Of a stretch of DNA of 64,000 nt, positions 11,345 to 22,190 are shown piece after piece. The stretch spans positions 102,971,582 to 103,035,581 of the forward strand of contig BSWB01000007.1 of assembly GCA_033239125.1 (NCBI GenBank), in the 5' to 3' direction. How positions within the stretch are numbered: position 1 is the first letter of the stretch; each line of letters opens with the position of its first letter. The notes beneath the pieces are model-generated. The model searched no databases and was not told the origin of the DNA. It saw only the letters and a program-made list of their open reading frames with translations. The stretch is from Fagopyrum homotropicum (lineage: Eukaryota; Streptophyta; Magnoliopsida; Caryophyllales; Polygonaceae). Both the position numbers and the translations under genes were made by a program.

Positions 11345-12654
11345 GAGCTTGCAGGATTTTCTTTATTTATTTATTATGCAGCCCAGCTATGTCCGGTGAG
11401 TACTTTATTTTCTAGACTTATTTTGACCCATTGGGACAATGTGTCCCAAGTATGGGGTATTTGATGTATTATTTGACTATGGATGTATGACTTGACTCTA
11501 TCGGATATTTATGTTTTATTTTGCTCTATGTGCTTATCTGAGATTACATGCATGCATACAGGTTATTTGATCGAGAAAAACGTCAAAAACTGGTTTGAAA
11601 AAAAAAATTTTGACCTCGAACGAAGTGATTCTGACCAAACGAGGTGCTTTACCTCATTTGGCTTAGAACATCTCGACCGAGGTGGTTTAACTGAAAGTTT
11701 TCGAAACGATTTTTGTGCTTCTTATTTGGATATGACCTCGGTGAAGATTTTGTTTGCTGACTGGTTTTGAAATCTCAATATGTTTGAAAGGTTTTATGAT
11801 ATGTTTAAGTTGCTAAATGATTTGTTTGAAATTTGTGGCATGTTTAATACTTTGTTTTTATCAAAATTATGTTGAATTCGAAGGTTGACACCACATTATG
11901 AGTTCTCTCACTTTCTTCCTGGAAAGACCAAGGCAATTCATTCTTTTCTCTTCTTCTTCTTGATCTTAGCCCCTCATATACATATTTGCCTTCCTTTACC
12001 TATCCGGGAATTTGGAAGCAAGCAAGTGAAAAGCATGTGAAAGTGAAGTTGAGATGTTGGCTGGAAATTCTAGAAAGAAACAAAATAGGTTTGGGGGAGT
12101 CAATCATGATGATTAGTAACTCGGCACCATTCACATAGCCGGGGGTGTTTGTGTCTTGCCAAAGTCGGATTGAGCTATATTCCTAACATATCATGGTATG
12201 TGCATCAAGGGTTTGATGCATCTCAAGAAATTGATGATTGCTAATCTCCCAGGCTTCGGTTATTGTGCACCTCTGTCCATGCATCCCAAAAAGTAAAGTA
12301 AAAAAGAGAAAAGTGTGAAATAAGCAAAGCTTATTGGTGGATGATGTTGAAGTTCAAATGAAAGTGAAGTGATATCCTTTTCCCGGATTCTAGCACCACA
12401 ATACCTTCTATACATCCCTACCCTACACGTTTCTTGACCTTTCTTTTGGGAAGCCCTTGAGACCTCGAGCTTGTTGATTGACTTAGTGGTTTAAACTGGA
12501 TTATACATGATTAATTTCAATAATTATGATTTATTATGCATCCTATGATTTTATGCAAAGATGAACAGCTTTCTTATATTTATAAAATGTTTTGATCATA
12601 TTTTGATTTTAAATTCCATGAAGCATTCTCTTAGAGTGATCCATGATTGTAGCA
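11345..12654 (+). other. Element A 3' non-coding region up to B
   Basis: No coding capacity recognised. Contains palindrome CTCGACCGAGGTGG at 11672-11685 with related half motifs from 11612, and a strongly conserved block at 12087-12176 shared with B and E ('ctcggcaccattcacatag', 'cttgccaaagtcggattgagc'). B's insertion interrupts it at 12655; it resumes at 25935. Confidence 0.7.
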
Positions 12655-14393
12655 TGTTCGCCCCTAAACGTGCGTGCAAATAAGTTTTAATTATAAAACT
12701 AGAATCAAGCAAGCGAACCCGCAGTGTACGGATCGATATAGTTAAGCAAGAATTCCAGAGTATCGAACACAGGGATTTGGGTGGGAACAAATTCAATTGC
12801 AGATTATCAAGCGAGAAAATATGAGAGTTTTTGCAAATATTAGGAAAACAACAATCCTAAAGATCCAAGTATCCAGTTGTGGCAATCAATTCAAGATTTA
12901 CTATTGATATAAAGACAGAGTTGAGACATGCGAAGGTATGCTAATATAAGGTAATCGTACGGTGAAGTTCCAAAAACCTTATATGACTCACCTACAAGAC
13001 ACTCTCTATACAGGTTGTTGAGGCTTCAATATAGAAAGGTTCTAAAGGCAAGAATTAATGTCAAATACCCAAACTTGTAATCCAAGGATCAAGACTAACT
13101 AAATCGATTAAGGTTGTGACACTCACAATCGAGGTAGAGGTTGTTGAGGCTTCACTACCACCTAGAAAAGGCAAGCCAAGACTAAGTTAAAGCTAATCTT
13201 TAACTTTGGATTAAAGTAAAAGCAGGTTCGTAAACTTAAGGGAAATTACGGGTGGATCTTGAGATTCCACGGTCGTGGAACTCAAGAACAAACCGTGATT
13301 TAGGGTTCGTCGACGGTTTTCTCTAACTCTCAGGGTCTAATTCGTTTATGATCGATCTATCATCATCTAAGCCACAACTATCAACCCTTCACCTTAGAAT
13401 TGTTAAGGGTTTTTAGCTAATAACCGTCATGTTGATATCAAATTCAAGAATTAAAGGATTGAAAGATGAAAACTTCCGAAAACTTTCAATAAACCTCAAA
13501 CCAATCTCAAAGTCACAATCAAGGACAAATAATGTCACTAATTCCAGAATAGAACAAATAAACACAATCTTAGGTAAGAAGGAAGAACGGGATGTCAATC
13601 CGTCTTCTAATTCAAACCTAACCAAGAAGAGAAGTCTTCTTGCACAATCTCCCGAATCTTCCGTCAATCCGGAAATCTCAATCACAGTCTCCACCAAAGT
13701 GCGAGATTAGGGCAAATCCGAGCGTAAGCGAAGATGCGAAAATTACTCTCTAAGCGAAGGTCGGAAACGAGGCGTAAATTGCGTCTAAGCGGAGATGTAA
13801 GCGGACATAAGCGAGGATCGCGGAATCTCCCTTCGTCCGTCTTTTTATAGGGCAAGATAAAATGTCGGTCCGGCCCAATCTTCAAAAGATCGTGGCTTCA
13901 AAATATGGCGAAAAAGATTGCCAAGATCACGGTCGTGGAACCTTGCACAACCGTAATTTAGAGCGTGGAAATCAACACGGTTTGGACCATGGATTCCACG
14001 ACCGTAAAAGCTCCTGGAATGAATCACGCTTCTCCTGCAGGGTTCCACGGCCGTGGAACTGAACGTGGTTCATAGTACAGCCGTATTTTAGAGCGTGGTT
14101 TAGGGCAAGAACGTGATTCTTTCTTAGCCTCGTGCATTCCTGAAGTTGACATCCATTTTGCTCCTAAGAATTCCCTTTATCCATGGACATACTCAATCAA
14201 CTCATCTTTGCTCAATTCCGTTCGGAAATGGCTCTCAATCACCTATAATCAACATAAAGCTTGTGTAGACATCTATATCGACAATATAGGTAAACTAGCT
14301 CACAATTGCAACAATGCTCAATCAAAGACTATCAATATGAATCAAATATACTTAGAAAACGTGCCTAGGATATCGCAATATTTCATGCTAACA
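12655..14393 (-). repeat. Element B 3' LTR (1739 bp)
   Basis: Plus-strand ends are TGTTCGC and GCTAACA. TATA box on minus at 13842-13849. CCACGGCCGTGG-type palindromes at 13265-13280, 13928-13938, 13994-14004 and 14042-14059. Short ORFs here are repeated in the other LTR and are not genes. Confidence 0.95.
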
Positions 14394-14432
14394 AATAACC
14401 CCATACTTGCAACTTGCTTGTCCCTAAGCAAG
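14394..14432 (-). other. Element B PPT and upstream hairpin
   Basis: On minus: hairpin CTTGCTTAGGGACAAGCAAG (14413-14432), then CAAGTATGGGGTTATT (14394-14409), then the LTR. The stem is the same as in A and the loop differs by one base. Confidence 0.8.
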
Positions 14433-15759
14433 GTCTTTCAAAAGCTTTTAAAACAAGAGTTAGGATGAAATATGTGTACCTTCTCAAAGCAATACTTCTT
14501 TTGGATGAATGTGCCTTCTAAAGAATAGATCATTCTCAAATCTTGCTTCAATCGTTTATAAGACTTTCATACACTTAATCAAAAAGTAAAAAGTAAAGAA
14601 AACTCATGAATTAATTAAACTTCTAAACAAGCATCATAATCCTTCAAACATTATCAAAATCAATCATAAGAAACTTCAATTTAGATCACCAAGTCATATA
14701 ACATTCTTTTGATCTTAAGGACTTTCAAAGAAAAGGTCTAGAATGTGGAAGGGAAGGAAGCTTTTAGGGAATGTGGTGCATGAATCCGGGAAAGTGGACA
14801 ACTACTCCTTCTTCTTCTTTTACGGTTTCCGCACACTTTCAACTTAGAGCTTCGCTCTCTTCCTTTTATTTTTCGACTTTACTTTTGGAGTTATGGATAG
14901 AGGTGCACAAAAACCGAAGCCTAGGAGATTGGCGTTTCTCAATTTTCATGAGATGCCTCAAACCCTTAGCGCACATACCATAATCCGCTAGGAATATCGC
15001 TCAATCCGACTTTGGCAAGACACAAACACCCGGCTATGTGAATGGTGCCGAGTTACTCATCGTCATGATTGACTTCCCCAAACCTATAATTTCTTTCTAT
15101 TCTTTTGATTGCAAGTAATTGCTCTCATGGCCCTCCCACATCAAACATGCCTTTTTCATTCACTTCTCCAAGTTCCCGGATAGGTAAAGGAGGTCAATAT
15201 TTCAATGAGGAGCTAAATGATCAAAGAAAGAAGAAAGAAAATATCGAATTGCCTTAATCATCTCAACAAGAAGCATAAGAACTTATAGTGTGATTTCAAC
15301 TTCAATTTCTCAACATGATTTAGGTAATATTCATCACATTATGAGACTTGCAAAAGAGGTAAAATTCATTCATTCAAATTCTTTTCAATTCACTATTCTT
15401 TTAAGCATGCAATTGTCATCAAACTCAATTCACAAGTAGTGATTATCATGGAAATCATCTCAATTCATTAGAAGCACAAAATTTTCAAAATTTTTCAATT
15501 TTTATGGGTTTTTCAAGTTCTTTTTTATGCAATGCAATAATGAAACGTGCAACAATAGAATGAACATGCAATGATAGTCTCGAATAGAAGCAACATAGTG
15601 AGTAAGAGTTATTACAAACTTTTAGTACATCCCACCCCATACTTAGGACGAACATTGTCCCTAATGTTCAAAAGAAAGAAAGAAAAGAAAGAAAAGAAAA
15701 AGAAACTCACAAAGTAGTGGTGGATTGTCTAAAGCGAACGGTCAATCATCAAATCCTCA
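14433..15759 (-). other. Element B 3' non-coding region
   Basis: No coding capacity recognised. The block shared with A and E lies at 14999-15088 (CCGAGTTAC, 'cggctatgtgaa' and 'ctttggcaaga' on the plus strand). The rest is AT-rich with homopurine runs near 15660-15710. Confidence 0.65.
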
Positions 15760-17328
15760 TCACTGCGGCGCTGGTGGAGGCGGGAATGGAGAGAAGCTAG
15801 GATCATAAAACCGCCCAAACTGCTGGCGGTAGACGTCTCTCATCATGTGGTCGAGATCGTCTAAGCGTCCATCTCTAGCATCGGCTCGGATCTCCAATGC
15901 TTCCACTCTCTCTGAAAGTCCGGTAGCCCAATCCGGCATCTGCTCATACCATCCGGGAGCCTGACTATACCATGCTGGAGCGTCGGATGGTGCTGGTGCT
16001 GGTGCTGGTGCTGCTGACTGCTCTGTGGACCAAGGAGAGGGAACGCCATACCACGCAGGAGGTGTGGTCATCCATGTAGGTCTCTCACTCACGCTAGCGC
16101 GGCGAGAAGACGAGCCTGAAGCTCTAGCTGGACGTGGAGAACGTCTAGGTGCATCGGGGGCCGCCTCCGGATGATCCGGAAACGTGCCAAACTCCTGCTC
16201 GGCTCCTCCTCCACCCTCAAACTGATCTCTCATATCCTCCTCCTCAACAACCGGTGGTGGGACATATGGGGGAGCTACTATCCTGTTCGCATGCATAGCA
16301 ACGAACGTCTCCTTCCAATTATGGCGTCCCGTCATAATGGAGTACTCCGGTAGCCACTCTATACCCCTACCCGTCCTACTCTCCCAAGGCATGGCCGCAT
16401 AAGGCGGACTTCTATGTGTGGGGAAGATGAGACCCCTAGTCATGAAGGCATGGAGTCCTAAGGGAACGGCCGGTATGCGGGTGCACGCAGAGAAATCAAC
16501 ACCCAAGCTCCTAGCAATGTGGGTAACTATCCCACCATATCCAATGTTGCCCTTCCTCTTGTTCTTGAGCTTGCTCATAGTAGCAGCCAAGAGAGTGGCA
16601 CAATCAGCACGGTGTCCATACAGCATGGAGTATAGCAAAAAGAGCTCATCCGTCTTGATCTTTTGGGGCGTCTCCGTCCTAGGAAAGAGACACTCCGAAA
16701 GAACACGGTGAGCTATCTTCAAGGCTAGGTGGTACATCAACCTAGCCTTGGTATCAGCGGGTTGCCAACGGTCCTCGTCGGCGTAAATCATCGCTACCTC
16801 CTCCCAAAAGTCCTTGGCGTAAACGCCACTAGGAAAGCGACCGTTAAAGGTCTCCTGGAACCCAAAGAAGGTCCCGAACTCACGAATGGTAAAATGATAG
16901 TCTCTTTCCATAAGACAGAAAGAGACGGTCCTGTTTACATGGCTGTGCTCGAAAGATGTCACAACCTCCCGTGTAATCTCCTCATAAGCGTCTTCTCGGA
17001 TAGCCGAGAAGACAACTAGTCCGGCTCTATCCAAGAGCCAAGTAAGGTCATCCATAATGTTGAGAGGAGCTAGATCCTCCAACAACAAGTACCTAGGATC
17101 AATCACAGCCCTCTCCTTGATCCTCTCGAGTGCATCGAGGTGATCCTCATGTATGGTCGGGACTCTAGGGCTAGGAGGTGAGGGTGATGAAGGTGATGAT
17201 GGAGGTGAAGGGGAAGAGGGTGGTGGTGCTCTAGAGGATGAGGAGGAAGAGGGGTTACCCTTCCTCTTCTTATTCTGGTTATTCTTCTTCTCTTTAATCC
17301 TCCCCGAAACTCTCCTCACAAAGTCCAT
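15760..17328 (-). CDS. Element B third ORF (ATHILA ORF1-like), intact
   Basis: 522 codons from the first ATG at 17326-17328; the open frame extends upstream to GTG at 17364, but plant translation should use the ATG. Order: a basic N-terminus 'MDFVRRVSG..KEKKNNQNKKRKG' (possible nuclear signal, inferred); a Ser/Pro-rich linker; a conserved globular region (about residues 50-330) with 'FGTFFGFQETFNGRFPSGVY', 'FPRTETPQKIKTDELF' and 'GGIVTHIARSLGVDFSAC'; a disordered Pro/Ala/Arg-rich region; a short coiled coil near 'LSERVEALEIRADARDGRL'; and a Pro-rich tail. Same family as the broken ORF in A and the fragments in D. No signal peptide or membrane helix is visible, so 'env' by position only. No enzymatic motif recognised; function unknown. 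Confidence 0.82.
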   Translation of the reverse strand: MDFVRRVSGRIKEKKNNQNKKRKGNPSSSSSSRAPPPSSPSPPSSPSSPSPPSPRVPTIHEDHLDALERIKERAVIDPRYLLLEDLAPLNIMDDLTWLLDRAGLVVFSAIREDAYEEITREVVTSFEHSHVNRTVSFCLMERDYHFTIREFGTFFGFQETFNGRFPSGVYAKDFWEEVAMIYADEDRWQPADTKARLMYHLALKIAHRVLSECLFPRTETPQKIKTDELFLLYSMLYGHRADCATLLAATMSKLKNKRKGNIGYGGIVTHIARSLGVDFSACTRIPAVPLGLHAFMTRGLIFPTHRSPPYAAMPWESRTGRGIEWLPEYSIMTGRHNWKETFVAMHANRIVAPPYVPPPVVEEEDMRDQFEGGGGAEQEFGTFPDHPEAAPDAPRRSPRPARASGSSSRRASVSERPTWMTTPPAWYGVPSPWSTEQSAAPAPAPAPSDAPAWYSQAPGWYEQMPDWATGLSERVEALEIRADARDGRLDDLDHMMRDVYRQQFGRFYDPSFSPFPPPPAPQ

Positions 17329-18097
17329 TCTGTTAGAAATTACGGGCTGTTCTACAGATTCCACGGCCGTGGTTCTCCCAGAGACCGTGATTCGTCTCAG
17401 AATTCCTCAAATCTCAGCAAATCAACACTCAATCTCCACAAACAGGCAGTCCTAATCTAATTTCTTCCAATCTCAATCAGTTCTTCCTAAAATCTCTAAC
17501 AAAAACGAACCAAATCGACAAAGATCAAGAAGAGTGGAAAAACCTATTTTCCGGATTGAAAAATCCGAATTGCGCGTTCCTTGGTGAATTTCTGCTCGAT
17601 TCGTCGCTTGGATCTTGTTGGTGGTCGAATTTGCTTCAGTTTAGGAAGAAGAATCGTTAAAAACGATTAAGAAACGAGGATTTGAGAAAGGAGGCGTGGA
17701 TTCGGCTTTTAGGTCGTGGAAGAGGGGTTTTGTGGGTGGTTTTTGTGAAGAACGTGGTTTATATAGTCACAGGCAAAATTTTGAAAATCACGGTCTGTCG
17801 GGGTGTTCCACGGCCGTGGTTCTGTACGGAACCGTGGTTTTGGTGATTTTTCAAAGGCTTTTGGAAATTACGGGCACTGTAGCTGTCACGACCGTGGTTT
17901 AGGCCGTGGAACTCTCTGTAAAGCTCCAAAGTCCAGATTTCGTCACTTTTCTTCAACATTATCCTCCCCTTTTCCTTTTCCATCGTTCCTACATCCAAAA
18001 ACACGAACATACCGGAAGGAATCGAAGGCAAAAACAAAGCAAAAACGTCTATTCTAAGCTAAACTATGAATCGAAAACAAAAACAAAAATGCAATAA
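17329..18097 (-). promoter_or_regulatory. Element B spacer with motif cluster and putative ORF3 promoter
   Basis: Non-coding spacer between pol and the third ORF. Read on minus: a cluster of CCACGGCCGTGG-type motifs (17887-17909, 17806-17819, about 17789) lies immediately upstream of a TATA box, ACTATATAAACC (TATATAA at 17759-17765). About 430 bp of leader-like sequence follows to the ATG. CCACGGCCGTGG recurs at 17361-17372. The arrangement matches A. Confidence 0.5.
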
Positions 18098-18134
18098 CTT
18101 GGGTTGCCTCCCAAGAAGCGCTTTGTTTAAGGTC
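18098..18134 (-). other. Conserved post-pol box of element B
   Basis: On minus: GACCTTAAA, CAAAGCGCTT, then CTTGGGAGGCAACCCAAG, a perfect 6-bp hairpin with loop AGGCAA (18098-18115). It lies 22 bp after the pol stop. Confidence 0.75.
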
Positions 18135-18156
18135 CGTAGCTAGACCATCCTCGCAC

Positions 18157-21100
18157 TTATTCGAGTGCGGTAGGCGCGAACTCTTCAGTTTGGAGTTCCG
18201 GCGTATACTTCTTGAGTCGTTGGCCGTTCACCTTAAAGCTTCCGCTAGTTTCACCCCATACTTCAACTGCACCATGGGGGAAAATACGCTTAATTAGAAA
18301 AGGTCCGGTCCAACGAGATTTAAGCTTACCTAGGAAGAGACGAAGCCTTGAATTGAAGAGGAGAACTTGATCTCCTTCTTTGAAGTCCTTTGGAGTGATA
18401 TGCTTATCATGCCAACGCTTTGCTCTCTCCTTATAGATCTTAGCGTTTTCGTAAGCGTTCAAGCGGAGTTCGTCCAGCTTGTTAAGGTCTAGGAGACGCT
18501 TCTCTCCCGCTTCCTTCATGCTGAAGTTCAGCCACTTGATGGCCCAAAACGCCTTGTGCTCCAACTCTACCGGTAAGTGACAAGACTTCCCATACACAAG
18601 GTTGTATGGTGTGGTTCCTATGGGAGTCTTGTATGCAGTCCGGTATGCCCACAATGCATCGTCAAGCTTCAAGGACCAATCCTTCCTAGTCCTTGAAACC
18701 GTCTTCTCTAGAATTCCTTTGATCTCCCTATTTGAGATCTCAACTTGTCCACTTGTTTGTGGATGATAAGGGGTAGCAATCTTGTGAGTAACCCCATACT
18801 TAGCTAGAAGAGCTTCAAAGCGACGGGCTATGAAGTGAGAACCTCCATCACTAATGATAGTCCTTGGCGTCCCAAATCGCGGGAAGATGGTCTTGTTAAA
18901 GAACTTAACCACCACCATAGCATCATTTGTGGGAGAGGCAATTGCTTCCACCCATCTAGAAACATAATCTACCGCCAATAGTATGTATTGGTTTCCGCAA
19001 GAGGATGGGAACGGTCCAATGAAATCAACTCCCCAAACGTCAAAAATCTCCACCTCTTGGATGTTGTTGAGGGGCATCTCATTCCTTCTAGAGATATTGC
19101 CTGTTCTTTGACAAGCATCGCAGCAAGAAACAAAGGATTGCACATCTCTAAACAAAGTAGGCCAAAAGAATCCAGATTGCAATACCTTTGCGCTAGTCTT
19201 GTTTGAACTAGCGTGTCCTCCACAAGGTAGTGAATGACAATGACGGATGACACTTTGCATCTCATCTTCCAGCACACATCGCCGAATGATGCCATCCGGA
19301 CCTCTCTTAAAGAGGAGAGGCTCGTTCCAATAGTATTCCCGGACGTCCTTCAAGAACTTCTTCCTTTGTGCGTAGGATAGTCCGGGCGGTATCTCCTGGC
19401 AAACCAAATAGTTAACAAAATCAGCAAACCATGGTTCGTTACCTTTGGAGATCACATCGATGCACTCTTCAATAAGGTGTAGGTGTTCGTCCGGGAAGGA
19501 GTCATCGATGGGCAGTTGGTCGTCCTCTAGATGTGTTAGGCGACTCAAATGATCCGCAACAGAATTTTCTGAACCTTCCTTGTCGCGGATCTCTAGATCG
19601 AATTCTTGTAGGAGAAGAATCCATCTAATTAGCCTTGGCTTCGCATCTTTCTTCGCAAGGAGGTACCGGATCGCAGCATGATCCATGTAGACAATTACCT
19701 TTGCACCTACAAGATAAGAGCGAAACTTTTCAATAGCATAGACAATGGCTAAAAACTCTTTCTCGGTAGTGGCGTAGTTGAGCTGCGCTTCATCTAGCGT
19801 CTTGCTAGCATAGTATATGGCATGGGTTCGCCCTTCCTTTCGTTGTCCGAGAACAGCTCCTATAGCTACGTCACTAGCATCGCACATAATCTCAAAGGGA
19901 AGAGTCCAATCCGGAGGTTGGATAATAGGTGCTGAAATTAGAGCTTGCCGAATTGTGTTAAACGCATCCAAACATTCCTGCGAAAACTCAAAAACCGCAT
20001 CCTTCATCAATAGATTAGTGAGAGGTTTTGATATCTTAGAAAAGTCCTTAATGAAACGTCTATAAAATCCAGCATGTCCTAGGAAACTTCTTATCCCTTT
20101 CACCGAAGTTGGGGGAGGAAGCTTCTCTATGGTCTCTATCTTAGCTTTATCTACTTCTATCGCTCTACTAGAGACTAAGTGACCTAATACGATTCCTTCC
20201 TTAACCATGAATTGACACTTTTCCCAATTAAGAACTAGGTTGGTGTCTTCACACCTTTGCAAAACAAGAGAAAGGTTAGAAAGGCAATCGTTAAAAGAGG
20301 AACCGTATACGGAGAAGTCGTCCATGAAGACCTCCATGATTTCCTCTATGTATTCGGAGAAGATGGCCATCATGCACCTTTGAAAGGTGGCTGGGGCGTT
20401 GCAAAGCCCGAACGGAATTATCCTATAGGCGAACGTACCCCATGGGCACGTAAATGTGGTCTTCTCTTGATCATCCGGATGTATCGGAATCTGAAAGAAA
20501 CCACTATAACCGTCAAGGTAGCAAAAATGTGAATGTTGTGCTAACCTTTCAAGCATTTGATCAATGAATGGCAATGGGAAATGATCCTTCCGCGTTGCAT
20601 TGTTGAGCTTGCGGTAGTCTATGCACATCCGCCATCCTGTCACGGTTCGGGTAGGAATGAGTTTGTTGTTCTTGTTGGTGATGACCGTCATTCCTCCCTT
20701 CTTCGGAACTACTTGAACTGGACTCACCCACTTACTATCGGAGATAGGGTAGATGATACCTGCATCAAGAAGCTTAAGAATTTCCTTCTTGACAACCTCC
20801 TTCATGGTCGGATTCAACCGCCTTTGAGGTTGTCTTGAAGTTCTAAAATCTTCCTCCATTAGTATCCTATGCATGCATAGGGAGGGTTTAATTCCTACTA
20901 AGTCCTCTGTAGTATAGCCTAAGGCTTTCCTATGTTTCCCAAGGACAATCATGAGCTGATTATGTTCATCTATGCTTAGTTCGGAACTAACGATAACCGG
21001 AAAGGTAGAATTAGGTCCTAGAAAAGCGTACCTTAGATGAGTAGGAAGTGGTTTTAGTTCCATCGCTTTCGGAGCTTCCAACGATCCTTGAGGGGCATCC

Positions 21101-22161
21101 GATGTCTCCTTAGAAGTTTCTAAGGGTGTTGAGTGTGTAGGAGAAGAATTAGAAGAAGTTGAAGAAGTGTCTCGATCACCCCTTTCCACGGCCAAATTTA
21201 CGGGTTCCTCATGTCCTCCACGGCCGTGGTTTAGGGCGTGGAAGGGAAATACGGTTGTCACATCTTTTCCACGACCGTATAACTCCCTGGAGTGGGACAC
21301 GGTTTTGGTTGTGAAATCCACGGCCGTGGAAAACAGTGTGTGACCGTGGATTCTCACATTTTCAGCCTCATCGTGGAGTTCCTCAAACTCCACTTCATGC
21401 ATCTCTTCTTGTGCTTCTAAGGCTTCAATTGCCTCATTGCACTCTTCTTCTTCCCCTACAATTGTTAGACTCATAGTAATGACTTTTTGTAAAGGATCGT
21501 TAAAGAGAATCGCACTTACCTCCTCCCTAGACAAACCTTCTTCGTCCTGGATATTGAAAATATCCTCATCAAAGATTGGCTCCTTTACTAGAGTGGAAAG
21601 AACGAACTCTACTTTCTCTTCTCCTATATCAAAAGCGAGTCTCCCATTCTTGCAATCGACTATGCAGCCGGAAGTTGCAAGAAACGGTCTTCCGAGTATG
21701 ATCGGGACCGGACTATCTGCAGGAATGTCAAGCACGACAAAATCAATGGGGACAAAGAATTTACCTAGCTTGACCGGGACGTCTTCTACAATACCGACGG
21801 GGCGAGTGATGGATCGATCCGCCATGTATAACGTCATCTTCACCGGTTTAGGGTCGCCTAAACCGATCTTCCTGCACAATGCAAGTGGTATGATGCTCAC
21901 ACTTGCTCCTAAGTCACATAAAGCGTCATATGTGACATCTCCCACTCCTATGGGAATGCAAAATGACCCCGGATCCTTCAACTTTGGGGGCATTTTCTCC
22001 TTCATGGTCTTGATGAGATCCGAAGAATCCGAACTCATCTTGACCTCTCCAAAATCTTCTAGCTTCCTCTTGTTAGAGAGGAGCTCCTTCAAGAATTTTC
22101 CATAAGCTGGCATACCTACAATAGCATCAATAAAGGGAATATTAATATGCAGTTTACTCAT
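18157..22161 (-). CDS. pol: Element B pol: protease-RT-RNase H-integrase, intact
   Basis: 1334 residues. Protease near 60-180, with CDLGASVSIIP at about 82-92 (DLG in place of DTG). Low-complexity linker at about 235-365, whose DNA carries family palindromes at 21218-21229, 21267-21279 and 21318-21329. RT at about 455-660 ('CIDYRKLN', 'YLDGYSGFFQ', FMDD at 612-615). RNase H from about 755 ('FEIMCDASD', 'ATTEKE', 'HLSRL'). Integrase has an H-H-C-C zinc region ('HCHSLPCGGH...CDACQRTG') and a D-D-E core ('GVDFIGPF', 'ISDGGSHF', 'QVEISNREIK'). A GPF/Y-like module ('RWTGPFLIKRIFPHG') follows, with no chromodomain. The upstream open frame continues through 'PQSRARARLD' to a one-base loss in a C run near 22230, which separates it from gag. 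Catalytic residues all look present. Confidence 0.95.
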   Translation of the reverse strand: MSKLHINIPFIDAIVGMPAYGKFLKELLSNKRKLEDFGEVKMSSDSSDLIKTMKEKMPPKLKDPGSFCIPIGVGDVTYDALCDLGASVSIIPLALCRKIGLGDPKPVKMTLYMADRSITRPVGIVEDVPVKLGKFFVPIDFVVLDIPADSPVPIILGRPFLATSGCIVDCKNGRLAFDIGEEKVEFVLSTLVKEPIFDEDIFNIQDEEGLSREEVSAILFNDPLQKVITMSLTIVGEEEECNEAIEALEAQEEMHEVEFEELHDEAENVRIHGHTLFSTAVDFTTKTVSHSRELYGRGKDVTTVFPFHALNHGRGGHEEPVNLAVERGDRDTSSTSSNSSPTHSTPLETSKETSDAPQGSLEAPKAMELKPLPTHLRYAFLGPNSTFPVIVSSELSIDEHNQLMIVLGKHRKALGYTTEDLVGIKPSLCMHRILMEEDFRTSRQPQRRLNPTMKEVVKKEILKLLDAGIIYPISDSKWVSPVQVVPKKGGMTVITNKNNKLIPTRTVTGWRMCIDYRKLNNATRKDHFPLPFIDQMLERLAQHSHFCYLDGYSGFFQIPIHPDDQEKTTFTCPWGTFAYRIIPFGLCNAPATFQRCMMAIFSEYIEEIMEVFMDDFSVYGSSFNDCLSNLSLVLQRCEDTNLVLNWEKCQFMVKEGIVLGHLVSSRAIEVDKAKIETIEKLPPPTSVKGIRSFLGHAGFYRRFIKDFSKISKPLTNLLMKDAVFEFSQECLDAFNTIRQALISAPIIQPPDWTLPFEIMCDASDVAIGAVLGQRKEGRTHAIYYASKTLDEAQLNYATTEKEFLAIVYAIEKFRSYLVGAKVIVYMDHAAIRYLLAKKDAKPRLIRWILLLQEFDLEIRDKEGSENSVADHLSRLTHLEDDQLPIDDSFPDEHLHLIEECIDVISKGNEPWFADFVNYLVCQEIPPGLSYAQRKKFLKDVREYYWNEPLLFKRGPDGIIRRCVLEDEMQSVIRHCHSLPCGGHASSNKTSAKVLQSGFFWPTLFRDVQSFVSCCDACQRTGNISRRNEMPLNNIQEVEIFDVWGVDFIGPFPSSCGNQYILLAVDYVSRWVEAIASPTNDAMVVVKFFNKTIFPRFGTPRTIISDGGSHFIARRFEALLAKYGVTHKIATPYHPQTSGQVEISNREIKGILEKTVSRTRKDWSLKLDDALWAYRTAYKTPIGTTPYNLVYGKSCHLPVELEHKAFWAIKWLNFSMKEAGEKRLLDLNKLDELRLNAYENAKIYKERAKRWHDKHITPKDFKEGDQVLLFNSRLRLFLGKLKSRWTGPFLIKRIFPHGAVEVWGETSGSFKVNGQRLKKYTPELQTEEFAPTALE

Positions 22162-22190
22162 AAGTTCTATGAACTTACCGAATTGTTTAT

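Noticed and set aside
13413..14062. Paired plus and minus ORFs in B's LTR (93 and 94 residues, 66 and 67 residues)
   Set aside because: Mirror-strand ORFs inside an LTR, repeated in the other copy; low-complexity basic or HGRG-rich peptides come from the palindromic motifs.
15760..17328. Calling ORF3 an envelope protein
   Set aside because: It sits in the env position, but no signal peptide, membrane helix or cleavage site is visible; kept as ORF of unknown function.
21437..22105. 222-residue plus-strand ORF
   Set aside because: Antisense shadow of B's protease region.
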